Both the position numbers and the translations under genes were made by a program. A model generated the notes under the pieces. It made no database searches and was not told the origin of the DNA. It saw only the letters and a program-made list of their open reading frames with translations. DNA of 11,971 nt, taken from NCBI GenBank assembly GCA_030151135.1, contig JASLEQ010000360.1:1-11971 (forward strand), given 5' to 3'. Shown piece after piece: positions 1-7,837 of the stretch; within the stretch, counting starts at the first letter, position 1, and each line of letters opens with the position of its first letter. The DNA comes from Candidatus Sulfotelmatobacter sp. (GTDB lineage: Bacteria; Acidobacteriota; Terriglobia; Terriglobales; SbA1).

Positions 1-759
1 CCGCGATCGAATCCAGCGACGTATACCGGCGTATTCACAGCGATTCGCGATTTGTACGCTATGCTGCCCGAGTCACGCGAGCGCGGATACAGAGCCGGGC
101 GGTTTTCATTCAATGTCACGGGTGGACGCTGCGAGGCGTGCCAGGGCGAAGGTCAACGCCGCATCGAGATGAATTTCCTGCCTGACGTTTATGTGCTCTG
201 CGAAGTCTGCGGCGGGCGGCGCTACAACCACGAGACGCTGGCCGTGAAGTACAACGGGTATTCGATCGCCGACTTGCTGGAAATGCCCGTTTCGGATGCG
301 CTTCCGATACTTGAAAACATTCCTCAGGTAAAACCGAAACTGCAAACACTGGTTGACGTCGGTTTAGGGTACATTCATCTAGGACAATCGGCGGTGACAC
401 TTTCCGGCGGTGAAGCGCAGCGCATTAAACTTGCCCGCGAACTCAGCAAACGGCAGACCGGGAAGACGCTTTATCTGCTCGATGAGCCGACGACCGGGCT
501 GCACTTCGACGATGTGAAGAAGCTCCTTGATGTGCTCCATAGGCTAACGGACCTGGGCAACTCCATCATCATCATCGAGCATAATCTGGACGTGATCCGG
601 AATGCCGACTGGATTATTGATCTCGGCCCGGAAGGCGGAGAAGATGGCGGCCGCATCGTGGCTCAAGGCACTCCCGAGCAGGTGGCGCGCGTGAAAAAGT
701 CGTATACGGGGCAGGCGTTGGCCGAATATTTTACGAGGTACGTTCCTGTTTCTCAGTAG
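1..759 (+). CDS. uvrA: UvrABC excinuclease subunit A, C-terminal 252 residues (5' end outside window)
   Basis: UvrA is the damage-recognition ATPase of cytoplasmic nucleotide excision repair; it loads UvrB on lesions. The frame is open from base 1, so the start lies upstream; the TTG at 52 is internal. Counting residues from base 1, the fragment begins in the conserved SNPATYTG stretch. It then shows the C-terminal zinc finger (C44, C47, C67, C70, with the family's 19-residue gap between pairs), the ABC signature LSGGEAQR at 134-141, Walker [10 protein letters not shown] at 159-167 and the switch histidine in IIEHN at 191-195. The C-terminus is intact, ending a short way past the ATPase fold as usual. 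A protease gene follows after 24 bases and may be read from the same message. UvrA identity is firm: the zinc finger inserted in an ABC fold excludes ordinary transporter ATPases. Confidence 0.97.
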   Translation, partial: PRSNPATYTGVFTAIRDLYAMLPESRERGYRAGRFSFNVTGGRCEACQGEGQRRIEMNFLPDVYVLCEVCGGRRYNHETLAVKYNGYSIADLLEMPVSDALPILENIPQVKPKLQTLVDVGLGYIHLGQSAVTLSGGEAQRIKLARELSKRQTGKTLYLLDEPTTGLHFDDVKKLLDVLHRLTDLGNSIIIIEHNLDVIRNADWIIDLGPEGGEDGGRIVAQGTPEQVARVKKSYTGQALAEYFTRYVPVSQ

Positions 760-783
760 TAGGTTCCCAATTCAGGAAATCAC

Positions 784-1677
784 TTGTCAGCTCCAGAGAA
801 TCCGCAGTGGGATCCGCAAACCTCGCCGACTCAGCAACAGCCCGGTGAGATATCGCCGGCGCCTGTTTTGCAGTCGCCTGAGCCGGTGCGTGAGTTTGCG
901 GTAACTACCACTCCCGCGCTGCCGGTGCTTATCGAGAATCCTCCGTGGAATGGCTGGGACGTTCTGGCGATCGTCGGCCTTGCCTTCGTCACGATTTTAG
1001 TTTCGCAGTTTGCGATTTTGTTCGGAGCGCATTTTTTTGTCTATCCTGGCACTCCGCTTTCCGTTCTGGCACAAAAGCCCCTACTGTTGCTGGTATCGCA
1101 GTTCATCATCGATGCCATCGTTGCGCTGTTTCTGGTCCTTCTTGTCGAAGCGAAATATCACGTTCGATTCTGGCCGGCGATCCGATGGAACTGGCCTGCG
1201 CAGGAATGGAAGTGGCTTGGCTACGGCGTCGTGATGCTTCTGGTATTGAGCATGCTGGAGAACATTCTCCCGATGCCGAAAGACACTCCGTTTGACAAAC
1301 TTTTTGCCCGGCCACGAGACGCCTATTTGCTGGCCATCATCGCGGTGACTTTGGGGCCTTTAGTTGAGGAACTGTTCTTCCGGGGATTCTTCTATCCGGT
1401 CATAGCTCGGAGATGGGGAGCCGCCTGGGGAGTGTTCCTGACGGCGCTGCCATTTGCGTTGATGCACATGCCACAGTATGGTTATGCTTGGGGCGCGTTA
1501 CTGGTTATTCTCATCGTGGGGATAGTTTGTGGGGTGGTGCGGGCGGCGACCCGCTCCGTGGGCGCAAGTTTCCTGGTCCATGCCGGATACAACGGCACGC
1601 AGATGCTGATCGCGGTTTTGTGGACGCGCGGCTTTACGCATATGCCCACGGGACTGGTGTTCCAGTTTCACCGGTAA
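784..1677 (+). CDS. CPBP family intramembrane glutamic endopeptidase (CAAX/Abi type)
   Basis: Predicted 297-residue membrane protease of the CPBP (Rce1-like) family. The proline/glutamine-rich N-terminus (1-55) is probably cytoplasmic. Hydrophobic segments follow at about 59-85, 98-122, 145-163, 180-195, 213-228, 236-254 and 260-280. The family motifs are complete: EExxxR (E195, E196, R200), a histidine in the next helix (H228, in FALMHMPQYG) and HxxxN (H266, N270). The start is a TTG; AGGA at 774-777 lies six bases upstream and no in-frame ATG precedes the first membrane segment. It follows uvrA by 24 bases. Family members process prenylated proteins or peptides, or serve in bacteriocin immunity; nothing here names the substrate, and the uvrA link is probably only positional. 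Family assignment is secure, role unknown. Confidence 0.9.
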   Translation: MSAPENPQWDPQTSPTQQQPGEISPAPVLQSPEPVREFAVTTTPALPVLIENPPWNGWDVLAIVGLAFVTILVSQFAILFGAHFFVYPGTPLSVLAQKPLLLLVSQFIIDAIVALFLVLLVEAKYHVRFWPAIRWNWPAQEWKWLGYGVVMLLVLSMLENILPMPKDTPFDKLFARPRDAYLLAIIAVTLGPLVEELFFRGFFYPVIARRWGAAWGVFLTALPFALMHMPQYGYAWGALLVILIVGIVCGVVRAATRSVGASFLVHAGYNGTQMLIAVLWTRGFTHMPTGLVFQFHR

Positions 1678-1787
1678 AGTTGCGCGTATCGGGCTTTTCC
1701 TCCACACCTTTGCTGTTATCTTCGTTCGATCAGTCGGACGTTCGGTGGATGCGTATGGATGATTCGGCGCGTAATCCGGGAAGGGAT

Positions 1788-3749
1788 ATGCAATCCGACT
1801 CGAACGCTTTCGCCGAGACCCTGCTCTCGCATTCGATTCTGGAAGCAATCCCCGACGCCGTCGCCGCCGTGAATCAGCACGGGGTCATCGTCCAAATCAA
1901 CGCCCAAACGGAAACGCTGTTCGGGTACACACGAGACGAGTTGATCGGGCAAAGGGTCGAGATGCTCGTGCCAGAGCGCCAACGTGCTGGGCACCATCAG
2001 CATCGCGCAGATTTCCATTCCAAGCCCAAGATCCGACGTATGGGCACAGGCCTCGATCTCTATGGGCGGCGTCGCGATGGCTCCGAATTTCCGGTAGAGA
2101 TCAGTCTGAGCCCGGTGAGTACGGGAAGTGGTTCGGTTGTTCTCAGCGTGATCCGGGATATTAGCGATCGTAAGCGGATTGAAGACGAGCTTCGCCGCGC
2201 TCATGAAGAATTAGACCGCCGTAAGAGCCGTGAGCTGCGCGATTCGCAGAGTCGCCTCGCGCTGATCGTGGATTCCTCCCAGGACGCCATCATCGGCAAA
2301 AACCTGGACGGCACCATCACGCAGTGGAATAAAGGTGCGGAACAGATTTACGGCTACACCGCGGCGGAGATTATTGGAGAGAACATCTCGATCCTGTGTC
2401 CGCCTGACCGCCCGGACGAGATTCCATCGATTCTCGAAAAGATCAAGGCCGGGAAACGCGTGGAATACTTTGAATCGCTGCGCATCACTAAAGACGGACG
2501 CCGGCTCAACGTTTCGATTTCGGTCTCTCCCATCTACGATTCCGACGGAAAAATCGTCGGAGCTTCGGCCATCGCCCGGAATATCACGGCCCAGAAAAAG
2601 ATTGAAGAACAGCTTCGCCAATCACAGAAAATGGAAGCTGTTGGCAGACTTGCCGGTGGGGTCGCGCACGACTTCAATAACCTTCTCGGCATCGTCACTG
2701 CCTGCACGGAATTGCTGCGAAGCCGGATTGATAATGAATCACTCGAGTACATCGACAATATCCGGGAAGCTGCAAACCGGGGAGCAGCCCTGACCCGGCA
2801 GTTGCTGGCCTTCAGCCGACGCCAGCCGCTACAAGCGCAGATGGTCGATCTGAATGCCAAGCTGCGGGAACTCAGCAAACTGCTGAAGCCGCTCATGGGG
2901 GATGATGTAGAGATCTTCCTGCCTTCAAAGTCAAGTACCGCCGTGGTTGAAGCCGATCCCGGGCAACTCGATCAAATCGTTTTGAATCTGGCGGTGAACG
3001 CCCGTGACGCCATGCCGCGTGGGGGGAAGCTCATCATCGATACCGGCGTCTTCGATATTGATCAGACCTTTGCCATGGAACACTCCATGACGACCGGGCG
3101 CTACGTGATGCTCGCGATCAGCGATAACGGTACGGGCATGGATGAGTCCACCCGGACCCGCATCTTCGAACCTTTCTTCACGACTAAAGAGACCGGAAAG
3201 GGCACCGGCCTTGGCCTCGCCACCGTCTATGGCATCGTCAAACAGAGCGGTGGACACATCTGGGTTTATAGCGAACCCGGGCAAGGTACAACTTTCAAAA
3301 TCTACCTGCCTAGTGCGGAAGAAAAATTGGGCATTGGACCGCAAGATCAAGCGGAACCCCTCCCGGATAAGCGGGAAGGTATCACAATTCTTCTGGCTGA
3401 AGATGATGCGCTCCTTCGGAAACTTACCCGCAAGATGCTTGAAGAGCATGGGTACAAGGTTCTTGAAGCCACGAACGGGGAAGCGGCATTAGAGGCGATT
3501 TCACGACATGCCTCGCGAATCGACCTGACACTGACCGACGTGGCGATGAAAGGGATGAATGGCCCGGACTTAGTTCTTCGCTTGATGGATTTGCATCCCG
3601 GGATGAAAGTCGTCTATATGTCCGGCTACACCGGCGAGTTAATTGCTCATCAGGGGCTGCAGAGTGGAATTCCCTTGCTGGAAAAACCGTTTACCCGCGC
3701 GGCACTGCTGAAAACGATTGACGAAACCTTGAGCGGGCGCGCTCAATAG
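1788..3749 (+). CDS. Soluble hybrid sensor histidine kinase, PAS-PAS-HisKA-HATPase-REC
   Basis: Predicted 653-residue cytoplasmic two-component kinase with a fused receiver. Two PAS domains lie at about 15-130 and 150-270, each followed by a short helical linker. The phosphoacceptor H-box has H294 in VAHDFNN. The ATP-binding domain has N404 (N box), D446 in DNGTGMD (G1), FEPFF (F box) and GKGTGLGL at 470-477 (G2). The receiver starts near 535 with the acidic triad E538, D539, D540, phosphoacceptor D584, S612 and K633, all present. There is no membrane segment, so the signal is probably internal (redox, ligand or gas); no haem or flavin site is obvious. The frame is open back to 1413, but that part overlaps the protease gene out of frame. 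I chose ATG 1788, with GGGAAGGG just upstream; ATG 1749 or 1755 would add 13 or 11 residues. No DNA-binding regulator is adjacent. Confidence 0.92.
   Translation: MQSDSNAFAETLLSHSILEAIPDAVAAVNQHGVIVQINAQTETLFGYTRDELIGQRVEMLVPERQRAGHHQHRADFHSKPKIRRMGTGLDLYGRRRDGSEFPVEISLSPVSTGSGSVVLSVIRDISDRKRIEDELRRAHEELDRRKSRELRDSQSRLALIVDSSQDAIIGKNLDGTITQWNKGAEQIYGYTAAEIIGENISILCPPDRPDEIPSILEKIKAGKRVEYFESLRITKDGRRLNVSISVSPIYDSDGKIVGASAIARNITAQKKIEEQLRQSQKMEAVGRLAGGVAHDFNNLLGIVTACTELLRSRIDNESLEYIDNIREAANRGAALTRQLLAFSRRQPLQAQMVDLNAKLRELSKLLKPLMGDDVEIFLPSKSSTAVVEADPGQLDQIVLNLAVNARDAMPRGGKLIIDTGVFDIDQTFAMEHSMTTGRYVMLAISDNGTGMDESTRTRIFEPFFTTKETGKGTGLGLATVYGIVKQSGGHIWVYSEPGQGTTFKIYLPSAEEKLGIGPQDQAEPLPDKREGITILLAEDDALLRKLTRKMLEEHGYKVLEATNGEAALEAISRHASRIDLTLTDVAMKGMNGPDLVLRLMDLHPGMKVVYMSGYTGELIAHQGLQSGIPLLEKPFTRAALLKTIDETLSGRAQ
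3729..3746 (+). terminator. Hairpin at the 3' end of the kinase gene
   Basis: A perfect 7-bp stem (TTGAGCG/CGCTCAA) with a 4-base loop (GGCG) ends one base before the kinase stop codon. The bases after it (TAGATATTCTTG) are A/T-leaning but contain no true T run. It could end or weaken transcription before the bacterioferritin gene, which has its own promoter candidate. The hairpin is certain; terminator function is inferred. Confidence 0.35.
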
Positions 3750-3780
3750 ATATTCTTGCGACCTGGATTTCGCCTGGCGG

Positions 3781-3809
3781 TTGATCTCTGCCGCGCCTTC
3801 TGTGATACT
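3781..3809 (+). promoter_or_regulatory. Sigma-70-type promoter of the bacterioferritin gene
   Basis: A TTGATC -35 element (3781-3786) and a GATACT -10 element (3804-3809) are 17 bases apart, and a TGn precedes the -10 box (extended -10). Transcription would begin near 3816, only a few bases before the ATG at 3819. No Shine-Dalgarno sequence lies before that ATG, so the message may be leaderless. No clear Fur-type box is visible here. Confidence 0.5.
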
Positions 3810-3818
3810 TCAGCCGCT

Positions 3819-4298
3819 ATGAAAGGCAATCCGAAAGTACTTGCTGAATTGAACAAGGCACTTAGAGAAGAGTTGACGGCCATCAACCAGTACTTCTTGC
3901 ATGCGGAAATGTGTGAGAACTGGGGATACCACCGGCTCTCCGAATACATCAAGAAACAATCCATCGGCGAGATGAAGCACGCCGAAGTGCTGATTGAGAG
4001 GATTCTGTTTCTCGATGGCAGCCCGTCCATGATGCCGCTGGAACTTAACGTGGGCGGGACCGTGAAGGGGATGATCGAAAGCGACCTCGCCCTTGAGGTT
4101 GGCGCGGTGAAGCAATACAACGATGCGGTTGCCATCGCAACTAAAGAAGGGGACAACGGATCTCGCGATCTGCTGGTCCAGTTACTGAAAGACGAAGAAG
4201 ATCATGTTGACTTCCTCGAAGCCCAAATGCATCAGATCAGGGAACTTGGTTACGAACGCTATTTGAGCATGCAGATGGGTGAGAACGAAGAAGAGTAG
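3819..4298 (+). CDS. bfr: Bacterioferritin, haem-type 24-mer iron storage protein
   Basis: Predicted 159-residue bacterioferritin, almost the same length as the Escherichia coli protein (158). Bfr forms a cytoplasmic 24-subunit cage that oxidises Fe(II) and stores it as mineral. The di-iron ferroxidase ligands are all present: E18, E51, H54, E93, E126 and H129, with Y25 near the centre. M52, the axial ligand of the haem shared between two subunits, is also present, which separates it from ferritin and Dps. An in-frame TTG at 3756 would add 21 unrelated residues and lies upstream of the promoter, so ATG 3819, giving the standard MKG start, is preferred. No bacterioferritin-associated ferredoxin gene is adjacent. 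Expression is probably from the promoter at 3781-3809. Confidence 0.97.
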   Translation: MKGNPKVLAELNKALREELTAINQYFLHAEMCENWGYHRLSEYIKKQSIGEMKHAEVLIERILFLDGSPSMMPLELNVGGTVKGMIESDLALEVGAVKQYNDAVAIATKEGDNGSRDLLVQLLKDEEDHVDFLEAQMHQIRELGYERYLSMQMGENEEE

Positions 4299-4334
4299 GA
4301 ACTGCCACAAGCGATGGCCGGAATGGCGTCCCCG

Positions 4335-4365
4335 TTGGAGTCTCCTGCCTTGCGCTCCAGATAAT
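4335..4365 (+). promoter_or_regulatory. Weak promoter candidate upstream of the BON-domain gene
   Basis: GATAAT (4360-4365) is a good -10 element. The best -35 match is TTGGAG at 4335-4340 with a long 19-base spacer. It would give a leader of about 110 bases before the BON gene. The rest of the 4299-4484 gap shows no gene I can support; the copies of GCGCTCC at 4353 and 4374 are the only small repeat. Confidence 0.25.
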
Positions 4366-4484
4366 AGAAATCGCGCTCCGTGCCCGTTATTGACGGTTTG
4401 GCGGTGCCGGTGCGTCCGAATTCCCATGCGCCAGACTGGAGCCAACCACGCCTCCGAAAATAGCATCCAGAATACGAGGTCGTG

Positions 4485-5030
4485 ATGAATATCAAACCGG
4501 TTCCCCTTGCGCTCTTTCTGTCGCTTCTCCTTTCAATGTCCGCGGTATCGCAGGACACGCACAGCCAAACTCCGGGCAAATCTCAGGACCGCATCTCACG
4601 CGAAGTGCGGCACGAGATCCTGATGCTTCCTTATTACGGAGTCTTTGACGACATCGGGTATCGCGTCGATGGGGATACCGTTACGCTGGTTGGAGCGGTT
4701 GTGCGTCCGGTGCTCAAGTCTGACGCCGAAAACGCCGTGAAGCATATTGAGGGCGTCGACAAAGTGAACAACCAGATCGAAATCCTTCCTCCTTCGTCCA
4801 TGGACGACCGTCTTCGTATCGCACTGTTTCGGGCGATCTATCAGTATCCTGCGCTGCAACGGTATGAACTCGGTGTGCAGAAACCGATTCGCATCATCGT
4901 GAAGAATGGGCGCGTCACGCTCGAAGGTGTGGTGGATAGCGAGGGAGACAAGAACCTGGTCGGCATACGGGCGAATAGCGTGCCCGGAACGTTTGGCGTC
5001 ACCAATAACCTTCAAGTGGAAAAAAGCTGA
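4485..5030 (+). CDS. Secreted BON-domain protein (two BON domains)
   Basis: Predicted 181-residue exported protein. Residues 1-22 form a classical Sec signal peptide: K4, a leucine-rich core at 8-17, and an Ala/Ser cleavage region ending near AVS-Q23. The mature part carries two BON modules, about 36-101 and 105-179. Each has the alpha-beta pattern ending in a glycine-valine turn and NNxxxV strand (GVDKVNNQIEI near 90-100; GVTNNLQVE near 171-179). BON domains, as in OsmY, are thought to bind phospholipid or outer-membrane surfaces, so a periplasmic envelope-stress role is likely. The first codon pair is GTG ATG; GAGG at 4476-4479 is five bases from the ATG (4485) but only two from the GTG (4482), so I use the ATG. 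It stands alone between the bacterioferritin and sugar-enzyme genes. Partner unknown. Confidence 0.88.
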   Translation: MNIKPVPLALFLSLLLSMSAVSQDTHSQTPGKSQDRISREVRHEILMLPYYGVFDDIGYRVDGDTVTLVGAVVRPVLKSDAENAVKHIEGVDKVNNQIEILPPSSMDDRLRIALFRAIYQYPALQRYELGVQKPIRIIVKNGRVTLEGVVDSEGDKNLVGIRANSVPGTFGVTNNLQVEKS

Positions 5031-5079
5031 GACCGGTCACGGAGAGCTCTGTTTGTCCCAATTTGGAAGGTCGAACTTT

Positions 5080-5116
5080 GTTACTGTAACGATTTTCTAG
5101 CGGCTGCGCGTATAAT
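5080..5116 (+). promoter_or_regulatory. Promoter with overlapping palindrome before the sugar-oxidation genes
   Basis: A perfect consensus -10 box TATAAT lies at 5111-5116. No good -35 is present at 17 bases (AACGAT at 5088-5093). Instead an 11-base palindrome, GTTAC-T-GTAAC (5080-5090), covers the -35 region. That layout suits a regulated promoter in which a dimeric regulator replaces or blocks the -35 contact. Start would be near 5123, giving a leader of about 43 bases with GGAGGA at 5151-5156. Confidence 0.5.
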
Positions 5117-5165
5117 TCCCTCGAATCGACTTCCGCCCCGGCGGATTCCCGGAGGAATCGCAATC

Positions 5166-6053
5166 ATGAGTTTTGACAGCATGAATCGACGCAGTTTCCT
5201 AAAAGTTGCGGGCACCGCTTCCGCCGCGACGCTCTTCGCCCCCAGATTCAGTTGGGCGGCTGAACACAAGATCAATAAGGTCGGAGTGCAGCTCTATACC
5301 GTTCGCGACCTGATGAAAAATGATTTTGAAGGTACCATCGCCAAGGTCGCACAGATTGGTTACAAAGAAGTCGAGTTTGCCGGGTATTTCGGCCACACCG
5401 CGCAACAAGTCAAGGATGTGCTCGACAAAAATGGTCTGAAGGCCCCGGCCACCCACGTGCAATACGACGAGCTCGACGAAAAATTTCCCGCGGTGATCGA
5501 CTTCTCCAAGACAATTGGACTGGAATACATCATCTGTCCGTGGATTCCCGAAGAACTCCGCAAGTCACCTGATATCTGGAAGCAGGCCGCGGAGAAATTC
5601 AATAAATGCGGTGAGCAAACTAAAGCGGCGGGGATGGGGTTCGGCTATCACAATCACTGGTTCGAGTTCCTGAAAACCGATGGGAAGATGCCGTACGACG
5701 AACTGCTCAAAATGACCGATCCGAAGTTGGTCAAGATGGAGATGGACCTCTGCTGGATCACCGTCGCCGGCGGCGATCCGCTAAAGTATTTCAATGAATA
5801 TCCGGGGCGGTTCCCGCTGGTCCATGTGAAGGATGTCAAAACAATGCCGAAGATCTCCACCGGCGGCTCACAGAATTTCGGCGATACCGTTGACCTTACC
5901 TCGGTCGGCAGTGGCGTAATCAATTGGAAGCGTCTCTTCGCCCAGTCCGAGAAGGCCGGGATCAAGCATTACATCGTCGAGCACGACCATCCGAAGGATC
6001 CGATCGAGAACATTACCAAGAGTTATCAGTATCTCTCGACGCTAACTTTCTAG
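5166..6053 (+). CDS. Tat-exported sugar isomerase/epimerase-like TIM-barrel enzyme
   Basis: Predicted 295-residue member of the xylose-isomerase-like TIM-barrel/AP endonuclease 2 superfamily. The N-terminus is a Tat signal: NRRSFLK at 7-13, a hydrophobic core to about 25, and an Ala-rich end near AA-E33, so the folded enzyme should reach the periplasm. Barrel landmarks and probable metal or acid residues are E70 (EVEFAG), H97, H162 and H164 (YHNH), E192/D194, H220 (LVHVKD) and E272 (IVEHD). The start has GGAGGA nine bases upstream; ATG 5181 would also keep the Tat motif. It is first of three genes, followed after 72 bases by a GMC dehydrogenase. Relatives isomerise or epimerise sugars, and some act on 3-keto sugars or glycosides; the neighbour suggests the latter, but the substrate cannot be read from the sequence. 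It is not expected to be a DNA repair enzyme, given export. Confidence 0.88.
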   Translation: MSFDSMNRRSFLKVAGTASAATLFAPRFSWAAEHKINKVGVQLYTVRDLMKNDFEGTIAKVAQIGYKEVEFAGYFGHTAQQVKDVLDKNGLKAPATHVQYDELDEKFPAVIDFSKTIGLEYIICPWIPEELRKSPDIWKQAAEKFNKCGEQTKAAGMGFGYHNHWFEFLKTDGKMPYDELLKMTDPKLVKMEMDLCWITVAGGDPLKYFNEYPGRFPLVHVKDVKTMPKISTGGSQNFGDTVDLTSVGSGVINWKRLFAQSEKAGIKHYIVEHDHPKDPIENITKSYQYLSTLTF

Positions 6054-6072
6054 TACGCGATTTCGCAGGAAA

Positions 6073-6100
6073 CGCCGCCGCGCCCGCGGCGGCGACTTTT
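6073..6100 (+). terminator. Terminator-like hairpin between isomerase and GMC genes
   Basis: A very G+C-rich perfect inverted repeat (CGCCGCCGCG at 6073-6082, CGCGGCGGCG at 6085-6094) folds as a 9-bp stem with a 4-base loop, followed by AC and TTTT (6097-6100). It lies 19 bases after the isomerase stop. It looks like an intrinsic terminator with a short T run and could attenuate rather than stop read-through to the GMC gene 26 bases later. Confidence 0.6.
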
Positions 6101-6125
6101 ATGGGAACCATCTTCACTGGGGATC

Positions 6126-7835
6126 ATGCAGGTCAAACGCAGTCGGAAAATCTATGATGTTTGCATCATCGGATCAGGCGCCGCAGGTGGCACTGCGGCA
6201 AAAGTGCTCACCGAAGGCGGCCTGACAGTCGCTTTGCTCGAAGCCGGCCCTTCATTCATTCCCGAGCGCGATTACAAAGAGCATGTTTGGCCTTACGACC
6301 TTCCCCATCGTGGCGCAGGGATCGGTGGACGCGAACGGCACGGTTTCGACAACGAGTTCCTCGCGCCGAACGGTGCATGGGAGATCGAAGGCGAGCCCTA
6401 CGTCTCCGCCCCAGGATCAAAGTTTCGCTGGTTCCGTTCGCGGATTGTCGGTGGCCGCACGAACCATTGGGGACGTATTGCACTCCGCATGGCGCCGGTG
6501 GATTTCAAAGTTCGCTCGCATGATGGCATGGGCGACGACTGGCCGATCAGTTACGAGGATGTCGCACCCTACTACGACAAGGTCGAATCTTACATCGGAG
6601 TTTTTGGGACGAAGGAGAACATTCCGAGCGCACCCGACGGCATTTTCCTTCCACCACCGAAACCGCGCTGCACTGAGACCATCATCAAGAAGGCCTGTGA
6701 CAGGCTGAGTATTTTGTGCGTTCCCAGCCGCCTGGCGATCATCACGAAACCGCACAATGGGCGGCCAGCCTGCCATTACTGCGCGCAGTGCGGGCGAGGA
6801 TGCATCACCGCCTCCAACTTCAGTTCCAGCCAGGTCATGATACCTCCCGCCGAAAAAACCGGACGCCTCACGATGATTACCGGAGCGATGGCCCGCGAGT
6901 TGATCGTCGGAAAAGATGGCAAGGTGACAGCGGTTTCCTACATTGACAAAGCCAGCAGGGAAGAGCGGCGAGTTCAGGCGCGAGCCTTCATTGTTGCGGC
7001 CAGCTCCTGCGAATCGGCGCGGCTGCTGCTGAATTCCAAATCGACGCTTTTTCCTGATGGCCTGGGGAACTCTTCCGGTGTGGTCGGCCGCAACTTGATG
7101 GACTCGGTCGGCAGCGACGCCGGCGGATACTTCCCGCAGCTCGAGCGCATGCCCGCGCATAACCACGACGGCGTAGGCGGAATGCATATGTATCTCCCGT
7201 GGTGGAAGTTTGACCGCAAGAATGATTTTCTGCGCGGCTATCACACCGAATTCGGCGGCGGACGGGGCATGCCCATGGTGGGCGACTACGACGATCTCTG
7301 CGATGAGTTCGAGGGCTACGGGCTTTCTCTGAAACGAGAGTGCAAGAAAAAATACGGCACCTACATCGGATTCGCCGGCCGCGGCGAGATGATCCCCAAC
7401 ACCAACTGCTATTGCGAGATCGATCCCAATACCGTTGATCAGTGGGGCATTCCGGTGCTTCGATTCCATTGGAAGTGGAGCGACAACGAAATCAAGATGG
7501 CCAAGGACATGCAGGAGACCTATCGAGCCATCGTAGAAGCGGCCGGAGGCGTGTTCATTCCTTCACCCGAACAGGACGCAGCTCATCCCTACGGCATCGC
7601 CGATGGCGGCGTTATCATTCACGAAGTTGGTACAGTACGGATGGGCGATCGCCCGGCGACGTCAGCTCTGAACCAATACTGCCAGGCGCACGACGTGAAG
7701 AATCTCTTCGTCACCGATGGCGCTTGTTTCGTTACCAATGCCGACAAGAATCCGACGCTGACGATCATGGCCCTCACCTGGCGCGCATCGGAGTATTTGT
7801 TGGACCAGGCGAAGAGAGGGAATTTGGGAGCCTAG
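6126..7835 (+). CDS. GMC-family FAD-dependent sugar/glycoside dehydrogenase, catalytic subunit
   Basis: Predicted 569-residue flavoprotein related to the large subunits of gluconate 2-, glucose and fructose dehydrogenases. The FAD-binding Rossmann start is at 12-22 (G16, G18, G21), with E39 at the end of the second strand for ribose. A second FAD contact region is GGRTNHWG at 109-116. The catalytic pair is H499 (IIHEVGT) and N542 (KNPTLT), with the DGA (531-533) FAD motif between them. A cysteine group (C216, C219, C222, C226) resembles the region that ligates a 3Fe-4S cluster in FAD-glucose and fructose dehydrogenases. There is no signal peptide; the downstream small subunit has a Tat signal and could carry it out. 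The ATG is supported by the Rossmann fold starting at residue 10; only a weak GGGGA precedes it. The small-subunit gene follows after two bases. Substrate unknown; C3 oxidation of sugars is plausible. Confidence 0.92.
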   Translation: MQVKRSRKIYDVCIIGSGAAGGTAAKVLTEGGLTVALLEAGPSFIPERDYKEHVWPYDLPHRGAGIGGRERHGFDNEFLAPNGAWEIEGEPYVSAPGSKFRWFRSRIVGGRTNHWGRIALRMAPVDFKVRSHDGMGDDWPISYEDVAPYYDKVESYIGVFGTKENIPSAPDGIFLPPPKPRCTETIIKKACDRLSILCVPSRLAIITKPHNGRPACHYCAQCGRGCITASNFSSSQVMIPPAEKTGRLTMITGAMARELIVGKDGKVTAVSYIDKASREERRVQARAFIVAASSCESARLLLNSKSTLFPDGLGNSSGVVGRNLMDSVGSDAGGYFPQLERMPAHNHDGVGGMHMYLPWWKFDRKNDFLRGYHTEFGGGRGMPMVGDYDDLCDEFEGYGLSLKRECKKKYGTYIGFAGRGEMIPNTNCYCEIDPNTVDQWGIPVLRFHWKWSDNEIKMAKDMQETYRAIVEAAGGVFIPSPEQDAAHPYGIADGGVIIHEVGTVRMGDRPATSALNQYCQAHDVKNLFVTDGACFVTNADKNPTLTIMALTWRASEYLLDQAKRGNLGA

Positions 7836-7837
7836 AT

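Noticed and set aside
1413..1787. Long N-terminal extension of the kinase frame
   Set aside because: It overlaps the intramembrane protease gene in another frame for 265 bases, and its translation has no domain character; good starts exist at 1788 or 1749.
4259..4579. Minus-strand frame across the gap between bacterioferritin and BON genes
   Set aside because: It overlaps the ends of both good genes, starts inside the BON signal peptide region and shows no domain; I considered a gene remnant but could not support one.
6417..7469. 350-codon open frame on the minus strand
   Set aside because: It lies wholly antisense to the GMC gene, whose motifs are complete; it has no recognisable domain and is explained by G+C-rich third codon positions.
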